Of a DNA stretch of 64,000 bases, positions 54,150 through 64,000 are shown piece after piece. Under the pieces are notes generated by a model that was not told the DNA's origin, ran no database searches, and saw nothing but the letters and a program-made list of their open reading frames with translations. The stretch is from NCBI RefSeq assembly GCF_965363235.1, contig NC_134846.1, forward strand, positions 62,051,121 to 62,115,120, in the 5' to 3' direction. This stretch comes from Mytilus galloprovincialis (Eukaryota; Mollusca; Bivalvia; Mytilida; Mytilidae). The position numbers were made by a program, and so were the translations under genes. How positions within the stretch are numbered: the first letter of the stretch is position 1; each line of letters opens with the position of its first letter.

Positions 54150-57060
54150 CTGATAAAACAACCATATTTTACATATATATATATTGTAAATGCCGGAGGT
54201 GTACACACTTTTCCAATATATAGTATACAGACTAGATGTCGTCGCAATATTATGAAGACTGGGTCACCGGTGTCAACTCAAAAGTAAATCATTTTTTTCC
54301 GTCCGTCATATATTTAAGTCTTTGAAACTTTTTTTTCCATGCAGAGAGAGAGTAAACATTCCTCCCGCAAGATATTACCAATCTGTTGACGGTGATAACT
54401 GGCATTTTCGAATTTCAATTTGACTCTAAAGTTAAATTATTACTCCCAGTTACAAAAGGAAACGTGCCTTATTTCATTCATGTTATTCATACGACTTCAT
54501 TTTTTGGCATGTAAGACTCAATTTTCATACAAACGTACAGATGTGCAGTAAAGGGGGAACTTGTTGTTTTATCAAAAACAAACTTTTACATTCTTTAATA
54601 TACATGAAAAAGACAATATGTAAAATCTTGAAATGTATTTGTAAAATCCGTGTCACCACGAGTTTCAACATGAGATTAGTCTTGGTTTTTTAAAAGAAAT
54701 GACCGGAGCCAGGGATCTGACCGAAGAAAGTCTAAACCCAATCCGTCATATCAATCTTGGGGTAGGGTGAATAGTGACCTGTAGTTGTTCACATCCTTAT
54801 TATAGCCATTGGTGGATAGCGGTTTCATTAACAATGGCACCACATCTTATTTTGCAAATGATACATGAGAACATTGTCCTTCTTTCATGTATGATCCGGA
54901 GAAAGAAAATACATTATTATACCAATAATGCCTTTAGTTTGTGGTTGCCAATTATTATTAGTCGATAGTCGAATTTTGGTAATGTTGACTTTTTTGTAGA
55001 AACTTTTTGTGGATAATTTTCGCAGTGTTATCTATCTGTATCTTCTTTCTATTATAGAGTTTAAGATTATAACAAAAAACGCAAAATGCGTGACTTAATG
55101 ATACGAAAGCATTATTTGAGTGATATGTTTAGGAAACAGCAACTATGTGACCTTACGGTTTGAAACGAATAAAATTCGCTTTGAAGTTTCTACTCTACTT
55201 GACAAAATGTGAAGCTATTTAAACGAAAAAACAAACATAATACATATTAATTGCTCTACGGAATACGAGTAAGAATATATTGTTTTAATTTAGGGGTCTT
55301 GATTGACAGCATGACATTTACATTCAGACAAATATTGAAATGAAGTATACAAATTTCATAGATACTTATATGCTTCTTTTTCATTTAAATCACAACCAAT
55401 TTATTCAAGACAAGAACCATAAAATCATACACAATTTGTCTTACATCTATCGTCACAGTACACATTGGTCCGAGTGCCCCAAATAGCACTCGTTTAGCAA
55501 AAAAATACTGTGGAAATTTTACAAGTTTTCTATTTAAAATCTTGAAACAGCCATGCTACAAATGAATAGTAAGCATGGACAATTATTGTCGAATTGTTCA
55601 AGCAGGGATGCATTCGAATACTCCTAAATACAGAAACATAGATTTTGGAGGTCGGTTCAAACACAATTTTCTATGGATTCAAAATGAAATGGTGGAACTA
55701 AATAATAAATAAGGATACACCTAAACTATAAACACAGAATCAAACTTTTGTCCGTAGAAACGTGTAGGTAAGAAAATTGTAATAATAAGTGGAATTTGGA
55801 TACCCCCACGTGAGACGTTGATATTATAACTCCACAAGTATTCGAGTACGGACAGATTTTCGTGAACAAATAATTTTGCCTCATTTGAGAGATCTGAATC
55901 TCTTTCAAAAATACATCTCTGTTATTGTATTCTTCAAAGCTTTAACTTTTTTGTTCTTTCCATCAGTCACGCATATGTATGTCGAGATTTCCAGTAAAAA
56001 AAGTCCATTATTATATATCCAGGAGTATTGTCAATGTTAGATAGACTAGTGTAGAGTGTAAGTGTGTGTGTTGCAGGTAATCGAACAACCAATTATATAT
56101 ATATATATATTTATTTATCGACCCCTTTACTTAATTCTACATTACAATTATTTTTTTTTCCTGTATATATTTTCAGTTATAGAATATTGGTATACGTTAG
56201 CACCTCTTGCTTCACGCGCTAGGTGCATGTTCGTTGAACGTCTCATATACTCGGAGATACGATTTAAAAATATAATATGTGTGAACAGACGAGGATAGAT
56301 ATTTGTATGCAATTGTTAGGTTAAACTATAATTAGGCATATTTATTATTGTGTATGATGTTATGTGAAGGATTTGTGAATAATATTTGCTCTGTGAAAAT
56401 ACAAGTTCAATTTACATAACATTATGATCTCTCCCCTGGGAACCTAATTTGGAAATAAAAATCTAAACTGCATTGTATAATATATATTTATGAAAACTGT
56501 ATTAAGTAGGCATTAATATATAGCCGACTATGCGGTATGAGCTTTGCTCATTGTTGAAGGCCGTACGGTGACCTATAGTTGTTAATGTCTGTGTCATTTT
56601 GGTCTTTTGTGGATAGTTGTCTCATTGGCAATCATACCACATCTTCTTTTTTATAATAATATATTCTCTGTTGTGTCCATAGGATACCTGTCTAGTCAGC
56701 TTAAATTCATATCAACCTTGTCCTACACATGTGGTAACAAGTTGGGTATTTAAAAAGGGAATTCGAAAATCATTCATTCATGAATCATGCACCACATTCA
56801 TGGTATTAAATGTAGCACCATGACAATAGTGGTGATATATTAGATTTCTTGAATACATGTGACGTGATTTTTCGTCTCAAAACATCATTTAACAGTTGAA
56901 AATTTATTATCATACTTATCATATCGCTTCTTTTTCTCCTCTGTCAATAAACATACAGTACACATAGATGAGGAAGCTGCGCATCATTGCTAATTAACTA
57001 TGTAGAGTACGCAACATCCCTTCAGTAATAACATTAAAGGAAAAATGTAATTATACTCAC
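54150..57060 (-). other. Probable 5' UTR intron of the desaturase gene
   Basis: If the candidate leader exon at 57061-57126 is right, this is one 2.9-kb intron with donor GTGAGT at 57055-57060 and acceptor TTTTATCAG ending at 54150. It contains a mussel dispersed repeat at 56525-56655 (GCCGACTATGCGGTATG, TTGTTGAAGGCCGTACGG, GTTGTCTCATTGGCAATC). No coding exon was recognised. Confidence 0.35.
56525..56655. repeat. Mussel dispersed repeat (GTTGTCTCATTGGCAAT family)
   Basis: It has the same phrases as the right half of 21950-22330, ending ATACCACATCTTCTTTTTT. It is a short, well-preserved copy. Confidence 0.6.
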
Positions 57061-57126
57061 GGTATATAAGGGAAAGCTAGAGGTTTAAGACCTTCCTCAG
57101 ACTAGATTCAACGAATTTAATGTTTT
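57061..57126 (-). promoter_or_regulatory. Candidate non-coding first exon of the desaturase gene
   Basis: On the minus strand the segment ends CCCTTATATACC followed by a consensus donor GTGAGT (57055-57060). About 30 bp upstream of its presumed start is a TATA box. The coding part of the gene begins right after an acceptor, so a separate leader exon is required. This is the best candidate seen, but it is inference without transcript evidence, and the start is uncertain by tens of bases. Confidence 0.4.
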
Positions 57127-57151
57127 AATTCAATTATGAGCTGATGGCGTG

Positions 57152-57166
57152 ATATATACCCACGTG
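57152..57166 (-). promoter_or_regulatory. TATA box and CACGTG E-box of the candidate desaturase promoter
   Basis: The minus strand reads CACGTGGGTATATATC: an E-box CACGTG (57161-57166) touching GGTATATAT (57152-57158). In vertebrates SCD genes respond to SREBP and carbohydrate-response factors that can bind E-box-like sites. Whether that holds here is unknown. Confidence 0.35.
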
Positions 57167-57461
57167 TTTTGTTATTTATAATCAGCTGATATTTTTTATG
57201 TTGTCGTCCAATAGAAATACAGCTCTATTTATAGAAAGGAAAACCATATTTTCAAGGTCAATTTTGTTTATAGTTGAGTAAGAACGACCTTTCTTTGAAC
57301 TTTGTTCGATCGCCATCCTGTCACACTGCAATGATTCATTTTAATGCAACGTATTTTTATTTTGGTGAGTGTTTTTACGTCAGTTATCAAGTGTAAAATG
57401 TAATCAACAAGACGCACGACCAGTCCATTTTATGTCATAATATTACATCAGGTTATATTTA

Positions 57462-57720
57462 TGAGGGGGAGGACAGGGGTAAGGGAGACAGGGAGAAAGG
57501 GGGTTGGAGAAAGGAGAAAGGGGGTAGGAGAAAGGAGAGGAAGGCTGGGAGAAAGGAGAAAAAATAAAATATCTCTCCTTTAAAAATTTTTCTAATATTT
57601 CAAGAAAAAATATCTCAAAAGGAGATGTTTTATTCTAATGGGAGAAAGGGAGAACGGGGGTAGGAGAAAGGAGAAGAGGGGTGGGAGAAGGGAGAAGGGT
57701 ACCCCCTGTCGTCCCCCTCA
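57462..57720. mobile_element. 259-bp MITE with GAGGGGGA ends and polypurine arms
   Basis: The left end is TGAGGGGGAGGACAGGGG and the right end is CCCCTGTCGTCCCCCTCA. Possible TTTA flanks. The interior has GGGAGAAAGG-rich purine tracts on both sides of a small hairpin (TATCTCTCCTTTAAAAAT against AAAAGGAGATGTTTT). The purine bias makes a 60-residue Arg/Gly-rich frame that is not a gene. Confidence 0.6.
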
Positions 57721-57876
57721 TTTATCAAGGAACATGAGGAATTGTATATGTAAATCGTATTTATTAAAGTTCAACAATCAAATTGATAATAAATTTATGG
57801 ACAACTATTATAAATTATAAATAGAAATATGCGAGCGAGCTCAACGGAATGCCATCGTACAGTTACATATTAGGGA

Positions 57877-58190
57877 GCTACCATTTGATTTTTATGGGGG
57901 GGGGGGGGGGGGGGGCGGGGAGGGGCTAGGATGAAAATTTTGTCCTGCATTTTTTTTTAGTTGTAATCTCTGTCCTGCCTTCTTATTTTTCACTCTATTC
58001 GGTCCTGCCTTTTTTTTTAAAATATCCTGACTTTTTTTACCTAAATTGTCATCCTGCCCTTTTTTTTTTTGCAAAGTGTCTCATCCTGCCTTTTGTTTTT
58101 TACTCAAAACTCCTGTCCTGCCTATTTTTTTCAAATTTCATCCTAGCCCCCCCCCCCCCCCCCCCCCCCTCATAAAAATCAAATGGTAGC
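57877..58190. mobile_element. Foldback MITE with GCTACCATTTGATTTTTA ends
   Basis: The left end is GCTACCATTTGATTTTTATG followed by a G run. The right end is a C run of about 27 followed by TCATAAAAATCAAATGGTAG. The interior is a degenerate series of TCCTGCC plus T-run units (at least six). No coding. Near-perfect 18-bp ends suggest a fairly recent insertion. Confidence 0.75.
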
Positions 58191-58487
58191 GAACGACGAC
58201 CACTTAAATTAATTTAAAAAAGGGGGCTGTTCTAAAAAATGATAAATAATTATGATCCTTATAATAATTTGATGAAAAAAAATGTGCGGTCAAGTAAAAG
58301 ACAAAAACATATTCTAAATTCAGAATTTCCCCGGACCATATACATAAATATAGTGTTAAATTTTGAAGAAAAAAAACCAATTTGATTGAAGACATTGAAT
58401 GATAGCGTCAGTCCAAAAAAAATCTGGCTTGGACAAAAAACACCAACAGCCCTTTAAAGTTGAAAGGTTGCTCCCGTAGTGATCATC

Positions 58488-58790
58488 ATACACCTTATCT
58501 CTAATTCCGGCTGACCCGGTCGCTTGAACTTTTGACGGATACAATAATCACTTTTCCATTGTGGCATCAGATATTTTGTATTGTGACGCAGTGATGAGAA
58601 CATTATATGTATGTGTGTATTTTGTTACCAACGTTTATTTGCTGTACTTACAAAATCATATTGTATTGTAATTTTTTTACTTTGTTTTGTAAATTACGAT
58701 GATTAAAATTGAGAATGGAAATGGGGAATGTGTCAAAGAGACAACAACCCGACCATAGAACAGACAACAGAATGATTATGCTTAGTAATA
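58488..58790. repeat. Fragments of two repeat families
   Basis: 58488-58590 (CACCTTATCTCTAATTCCGG, CTGACCCGGTCGCTTGAAC, CTTTTCCATTGTGGCATCAG) is the reverse-oriented relative of 12868-13025. 58706-58770 (TTGAGAATGGAAATGGGGAA, TGTGTCAAAGAGACAACAAC) is the reverse complement of the right end of the repeat at 44130-44462. Confidence 0.55.
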
Positions 58791-58793
58791 CCG

Positions 58794-60141
58794 CAGTCCC
58801 ACTAGGCCACCATCGCACTACGATCTGTGAAATAAATACAAATTTTGATGATCGTAGTACGATCGTGTAGATCGCAGTAAGGTCGTATCATGGTCGTGGT
58901 GAGGTCTTCAAGATCGTGATGAGCGTGGCCAACTTTGAACATGTTCAAAACAATCGTGGTGCGGTCGTGGCGAAATCAGGTCGTAGTAGAAGCGTAGTGA
59001 GAGCGCACTAAGATCGTAGTAAGATCGCAAAGGTCGCTGTACCATCGTAGCGAGAGCGTGATCCTAAGCCGAGAAACTGCGTTACGATCTTATAACGACG
59101 TTATTATGACCTCACTACGACCATCACGTTCTCACCGCGACCCAACTACGCTTTCACTACGACTATATCTCGCTGTTCACGACCATAGTACGATTCTAGC
59201 ACGCTCTTGCCGTCCTGATCACGCTCTTCTTACGACCTGACTACGTTCATACTACGACCATCATTTTCATTGTCATTTTCACATAAAATATATTCTGTTT
59301 TTTTAAAAAAAATAGATTTTGTTTGTATGTAATTGGGACTTCTTGTCCATTTTCTCTAACGGCTCAATCATGCTTCTCGTTTTATAGATTAGACCGTTGG
59401 TTTTCCCGTTTGCATTGTATTACACTAGTTATTTTGGGGGCCCTTTATAGCTTGCTGTTCGGTGTGAGCCAATGCGTCGTGTTGAAGGCCGTACATTGGC
59501 CTATAATGTTTTACTTTTAAAAATTGTTACTTAGACGTAGATCTAGAGTTGTCTCATTGGCACTCATACTACATCTTCCCATTTAGGTCGGATTGGTCGG
59601 TCCGACATCTCTACTTGAACAAGATTCGTTACTATCAGAGCTCCCTCTGTCTCTACATCAGCCCCTACCACCACGCCCACATGTTCTAGTAGATTTTGGT
59701 GGGATGACTGTATTGTTTTTGAGAAATCTACGTATTAATCAGAAATAGAAGGAATGGAACTGTATTGACATGGAACACGATGTTGACGTTATTGCTGAGA
59801 GTGTAGTAAGATCGCGGTATGAACGTAGTATAATCTTGGTAACAACGTGCTATAATCGCAGTAGAAGCGTGGTAAGATCGTGTTGCAATCGGATAACTCC
59901 TGGTATGGTCGTAGTGAGAACGTAATGCGCGTAGAAAGATCTTGATAAGCGTAGCGAGGTCGCAGAATAAGCGCGGTGAGAACGTGTTATAATCGTAGTG
60001 GGATCGTTGTAGAAGCGTAATGAGGACGTAGTAGCATCGTGAATGCAACGAAAATTTACATTTTCATGCCGCGACCTCACCACGATCTAAATTTATTTTA
60101 GATCGCGGTGAGCGTGGTGCGATCGTGGTATAGTGGGACTG
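58794..60141. mobile_element. TIR element built of degenerate GATCGTAGTGA repeats
   Basis: It starts CAGTCCCACTAGGCCACC and ends GTATAGTGGGACTG (11-bp TIR CAGTCCCACTA). From 58820 to 59055 the plus strand carries dozens of loose GATCGTAGTGAG-like units. From 59060 to 59260 they turn into the complement (CTCACTACGATC), forming a large foldback. The motif returns at 59780-60110. A mussel repeat at about 59340-59580 interrupts it. No coding sequence; long frames here are shadows of the repeats. Confidence 0.75.
59340..59580. repeat. Mussel dispersed repeat inside the GATCGTAG element
   Basis: TAGATTAGACCGTTGGTTTT, GTTGAAGGCCGTACATTGGC and GAGTTGTCTCATTGGCACTC identify the family of 21950-22330. 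It separates the foldback half from the right half of the host element. Confidence 0.55.
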
Positions 60142-60810
60142 GGCTTAATGGGCGCATTAATTGGCACAATAACTATCTTTTATCTTGTATCTCAAGAGTC
60201 TATCCTTAATTGAGGTAAATTATATGGTCTTCCAAATACCGTTTCTTTTTCCTGGCATATCTGAAGAGACATTAATTATCGAAATCCGGATATGGTGTAC
60301 ACATTTTTGCGCCTGATGTTTGCGATATACCATCTTTTCCTTAAGTTTATTGTTTTCTGTTGGATAATAAATTAATAATAAGATCCATTTTGTTACATCT
60401 GGTGCTCCGTTTATTTAGTAATTGCTAACGGCAGTCAGCAGGGTTTAGGGACATCAGTTGTTCGACCTGCTAGTCAAATGCGTTTTGTTAACATATCCTT
60501 TTTCACTTTTTTTGTCTTTTGGAAAATGTTGTTTTTGCTGTATTTAGATCCCTCTACCAAGAAATTTGTTTTGCATGCACTAGCATATATAAAAATTGCG
60601 ATTTTAATCCAACGTATTCATAGGTTTGAACGTTATCAATGTAGACTTGTATCTTAATTTTGTAAATATATGCAGTTCTTTCATCAGTATATACAGTACT
60701 TTCAGCAGTATATGCTGTAATTCAAGCAGTGTATACAGTACTTAATTACCATATCATATGCAGTACTTGCAAACACCATTATATACAGTGTTCACAGCAT
60801 TATATTTGTC
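60142..60810. other. Intergenic, nothing firmly recognised
   Basis: AT-rich. From about 60690 loosely repeated GCAGTATATACAGTA-like phrases lead into the tandem arrays that follow. Confidence 0.35.
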
Positions 60811-61090
60811 ACAACATTATATGCCGTGAACACAGCATTATATATGTCACAACATTATATGCCGTGAACACAGCATTATATATGTCACAACATTATATGC
60901 CGTGAACACAGCATTATAATTTTATATACTTGTTCACAGATTTATTTATGTAGTGTTCAAAACATTATATGCAGTACTGCAGTTGTCACAACATTATATG
61001 CAGTAATGCAGTTGTCACAACATTATATGCAGTAATGCAGTTGTCACAACATTATATGCAGTAATGCAGTTGTCACCACATTATATGCAG
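60811..61090. repeat. Two adjoining tandem arrays (38-bp and 29-bp units)
   Basis: 60811-60920 repeats CACAACATTATATGCCGTGA, ACACAGCATTATATATGT (38 bp) about three times. 60985-61090 repeats CACAACATTATATGCAGTAA, TGCAGTTGT (29 bp) about four times. The two units share CACAACATTATATGC, so one array probably seeded the other. Confidence 0.85.
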
Positions 61091-62519
61091 TGGTCAAAAC
61101 ATTATCATATATGCAGTCGTGAAAACGTAGTATGTCTCATGTTGATAAAGATGATGATCTGTGATAGTGAAGATAAATAGCCAATACGATTAAAATACAG
61201 ATCCTGTATGTCCATGCTTTGCTTACAAGGTTGTGAGAAAAGCTTCGACACATGATCTGTATTCCAATCCAATTTGATATTAGTGAAGGTGGTGGTTAAA
61301 ATTTTCTCAGATCCCGAATCCGATCATATCAGAAAGATAAAAAATGATAAAGCACCGCTAAAAATAAATATGGAACAGTTACTTATATACTGTAATTTAG
61401 GCAAATCGGACGAAAAAAATTTATCACAGACAATAATAACACCAGATTTTGTATTTAAATTGCTCAACCATGATTTTATAAATTTAGGGGTTGGTGGAAA
61501 CGATTAAACTACGTGTTGCATGCATCAGTTATAGTTCTGTTCGTCCTAATAATGTTGAGAAAAACTAACAAAAAAATCATCATAAGACATCAGCCCAGGG
61601 TGTATTTACTGACATACAGAGTAGTTCATGCTAAAAAAAAAAATAGCGACCCACGCTTGTTTGGAACTTTTTTGATGTCCAACATTTAGCAATACAGGAA
61701 GCTATATTCTCGAAACATACTGAACCGTCCAAGCGTCTCAATCCCCTAGGTCTATCATTACTCGCTTACGTCGAATGACAAAGCGAAAGAAGGTTGGATA
61801 AGTATAGATTATCGGGATTTCTACACATTGATATCGTAAAATATCAGCCGCAAGCAACGCTGTGGTCCTTTTTGACGAGTGAGCGCAGCGGCTGATATTT
61901 TACGATATCTATACGAAGAACCTATATTGAGTTGTAAACTTCGACGTCATTTGGTCTGTGGTGGAGAGATGTTTCATTGGCTGTGTTCACATATCGTTGT
62001 TAAAATATAATGGAATTTAATGCGATTGCCATACAAGAGAGGGGTCTAGCTAGCTATAAAACGAGGTTTAATCCAGCATTTTCTACTCAAGAAAATGTCT
62101 GTACTAAGTCAGGAATGTGACAGTTGTTATCCATTTGTTTGATGTGTTTCAGCTTTTGATTACCGACTTTCCGTTTTGTATTTTCCTCGGAAATCGCTAT
62201 TTTTGTAATTTGACTTTTCCTACAACATCTTTTACACCGCGATGACCGTGAAATCATTCCGATGTATTGTTCTCACTGAGATTTCACTTTCGCTTTGACT
62301 GGTCAAAGATTGTATAAATATGCGGACCGTGATTATCGAATGCAAAAAACAAAAAAAAAACATTCCTCATCGCTTGTTATAAATTCATTTCTTAAACATT
62401 GTTAAATGAATACTCATAAACATATTTTTTTAGAACATAAATTAATAATATGAAAATGTTTTGTCGTTAGAAATATATATTTAAGTAAAAAAATAATAAT
62501 ATATATTAACACGTACAGA
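61091..62519. other. Intergenic with hairpin and one dispersed repeat
   Basis: 61274-61507 holds a 77-residue frame without recognised features and not starting at ATG, so not called. 62036-62210 (GGGTCTAGCTAGCTATAAAA, GTACTAAGTCAGGAATGTGA, CAGTTGTTATCCATTTG) is the reverse-oriented copy of the repeat at 6230-6400. The rest is unassigned. Confidence 0.4.
61830..61909. repeat. Perfect 22-bp inverted repeat (hairpin)
   Basis: GATATCGTAAAATATCAGCC plus GC at 61830-61851 is exactly complementary to 61888-61909, with a 36-bp loop that itself contains a partial match (GCAACGC). It could be the ends of a tiny MITE. No flanking duplication was recognised. Confidence 0.9.
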
Positions 62520-62775
62520 AAAATTGTGTTCACGCATGTGGAAGAATATCTCAAGAAGTAGAAACCATACTCCATATCTTATATAAAAAAAATGCATTTA
62601 AACCGTGAAAATTACGACGAAATTTAAAGACACATTTTTTATCTGTGTTTAAAGCACAGCAATTATATGTATTATTATGTAATATTGAAACAGACCATAC
62701 TGAATATGCGTGTCATGAAATTTTGCCTCCGAACGTTGAATATACTTTAAGAAAAGAATATGATGGCAGGTAATT
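62520..62775 (+). pseudogene. Possible LINE C-terminal remnant
   Basis: One frame reads CVHACGRISQEVETILHIL, a Cys-x2-Cys plus ET-x-LH pattern like the knuckle at the end of LINE ORF2 proteins, then meets a stop and continues (FKAQQLYVLLC). It is weakly supported and strongly decayed. Confidence 0.3.
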
Positions 62776-62933
62776 CGTGACGAAATCAAAGTACAAAATC
62801 AATATAATTTATTAACATAGATATTTACGAATATCAAATAAATAAATCAGTACAGCTGACAAAATACAAATAAAACAATTAACCTGTGTGTCAGTGAATT
62901 TTGCCAAACCCGGTATTAAATATTAATAACATA

Positions 62934-63383
62934 TAGAATCATATTCAAAACAGTGTAGCTGTGGCCATTGATTGACAACCTTAAATTATCCCATTGACTG
63001 GGGCAGATTAGGTGAACGTGTGTCTGTAACGAAAACTGCTCACTACTTACTTATTATAGAATTTAAACTGTGGCGTCACCAAAGGTTCTTATATAACGTC
63101 TTTAATATTAATATAGTTCGAAAAATTAATCAGGAATAACTTTATGTTTTGATTTATATTATTGATATAAATCAAAACATCGTGTTATTCCTGATTAGTT
63201 TTTCTAATTTCTTTATTTAGGTGTTGAGAACCTTTTGTGACCCCACAGTTTAAGTGCCTTTAACAAGTACATAGTGGGCAGCGGTTGTTACAGACAAACG
63301 TTCACATAATCTGCCCCAGTCAATGGGATAATTTAAGGTTGTCAATCAATGGCCACAGCTACACTGTTTTGAATATGATTCTA
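62934..63383. repeat. 450-bp imperfect palindrome
   Basis: The left arm starts TAGAATCATATTCAAAACAG, TGTAGCTGTGGCCATTGA, then CCATTGACTGGGGCAGATTA. The right arm returns as TAATCTGCCCCAGTCAATGG ... CTGTTTTGAATATGATTCTA. The outer 75 bp are nearly identical; the middle is about 80% matched; the centre is GTTTTGATTTATAT/ATATAAATCAAAAC. AATAAC lies just outside both ends (with three extra bases on the left). No coding sequence. Confidence 0.85.
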
Positions 63384-64000
63384 AATAACGGTAACAACAA
63401 TTTTAGCTAAGGACAAATTCCCGGACTCTAAATAACTTTCAACGTAAGATCCTAGATTCCGTTATTTCCAAGTCGCGAACTTCATCGATTAATGACTTAA
63501 AAATATATAAGAATATATGCAATAATTGTCGTAATTTCTGCTTCTTGCTATTATAAAGCCAGCAAATACGAATACTCATAAAACTAGTAAATACACGGGG
63601 TAATAAATAAATACAGCCGTCAAATCTGTTGTCTGTTCTCTCTCGTCATTGGTAGCGTGAATAAATAGTCAATAGTGATCAATAGTAAAAATGATACTTT
63701 TATTAAACTTCTAGACCAGCCTATATAATTCCATACAAGTACAATATTCCAACAATGATATATAATTTACCTATGGGGCAGAGCTACTAAAATAATAAGT
63801 CTTACTTGTATTTTCGTATGGACCAAACGCCGGGGTTATCTTAAATATTACAATGACAATATAAATAAAATGCAAGGCATACAGCTATCTGTGCTGCTTC
63901 TTACCTCTAAACTAGAAAAGTCAACAATGCAAAACAAATGTTTCTCATTCCTCTAAAGAAAAATAACCAGAATTTGAATTACATGTCAAAACACATGAAA
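63384..64000. other. Right edge, nothing recognised
   Basis: AT-rich sequence without a credible exon, RNA gene or repeat boundary. Confidence 0.35.

Noticed and set aside
57638-58074. Arg/Gly-rich and Lys/Pro-rich frames
   Set aside because: They read through purine tracts and poly-G/poly-C of two MITEs, so the residue bias reflects simple sequence.
59058-60083. Several 60-106 residue frames rich in Arg, Ser and Thr
   Set aside because: They are translations of the repeated GATCGTAG units, which lack stops in some frames.

Overview
The window looks like nuclear DNA of a bivalve mollusc, most likely a marine mussel (Mytilidae). It is AT-rich, its genes are split into short exons by long introns, and it is packed with dispersed repeats that I recognise from mussel genomes. 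Two host genes can be rebuilt exon by exon, both on the minus strand. All coordinates, splice sites and repeat boundaries were read by eye from the sequence; no search was run.

Host genes. (1) 1700-13369 encodes a 225-residue UPF0193 family protein, homologous to human C22orf23 and sea urchin EVG1, in seven coding exons joined in frame at GT-AG sites. (2) 44927-54147 encodes a 327-residue acyl-CoA delta-9 desaturase (stearoyl-CoA desaturase, SCD type) in four coding exons, with all three histidine boxes intact. A probable non-coding first exon and TATA/E-box promoter lie near 57061-57166. The two genes share a strand but not an evident pathway. About 31 kb between them holds no host gene that I can support.

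Layout. 1-13.4 kb: UPF0193 gene, its introns holding a nested pair of terminal-inverted-repeat (TIR) transposons, tandem repeats and LINE debris. 13.8-19.4 kb: two copies of one hAT-like element, the second inserted in a tandem array and itself carrying a 295-bp MITE. 20-26.6 kb: mollusc repeats and a SINE split by a LINE that is split by a TIR element. 28.5-32.5 kb: a LINE broken by a small hAT-like MITE and by a second LINE in reverse orientation. 34.3-36.3 kb: Helitron-like sequence with two 3' termini. 36.7-42 kb: three TIR pairs nested inside one another. 42.9-54.2 kb: desaturase gene and 3' flank; intron 1 carries a recent RTE-like LINE with a long open frame and perfect target duplication. 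57-64 kb: foldback elements, tandem repeats and a 450-bp palindrome.

I found no convincing new multi-gene system. What stands out is the readable insertion history: exact target-site duplications, one empty-site comparison, and at least five nested stacks. No retrovirus-like or other capsid-bearing element was recognised.
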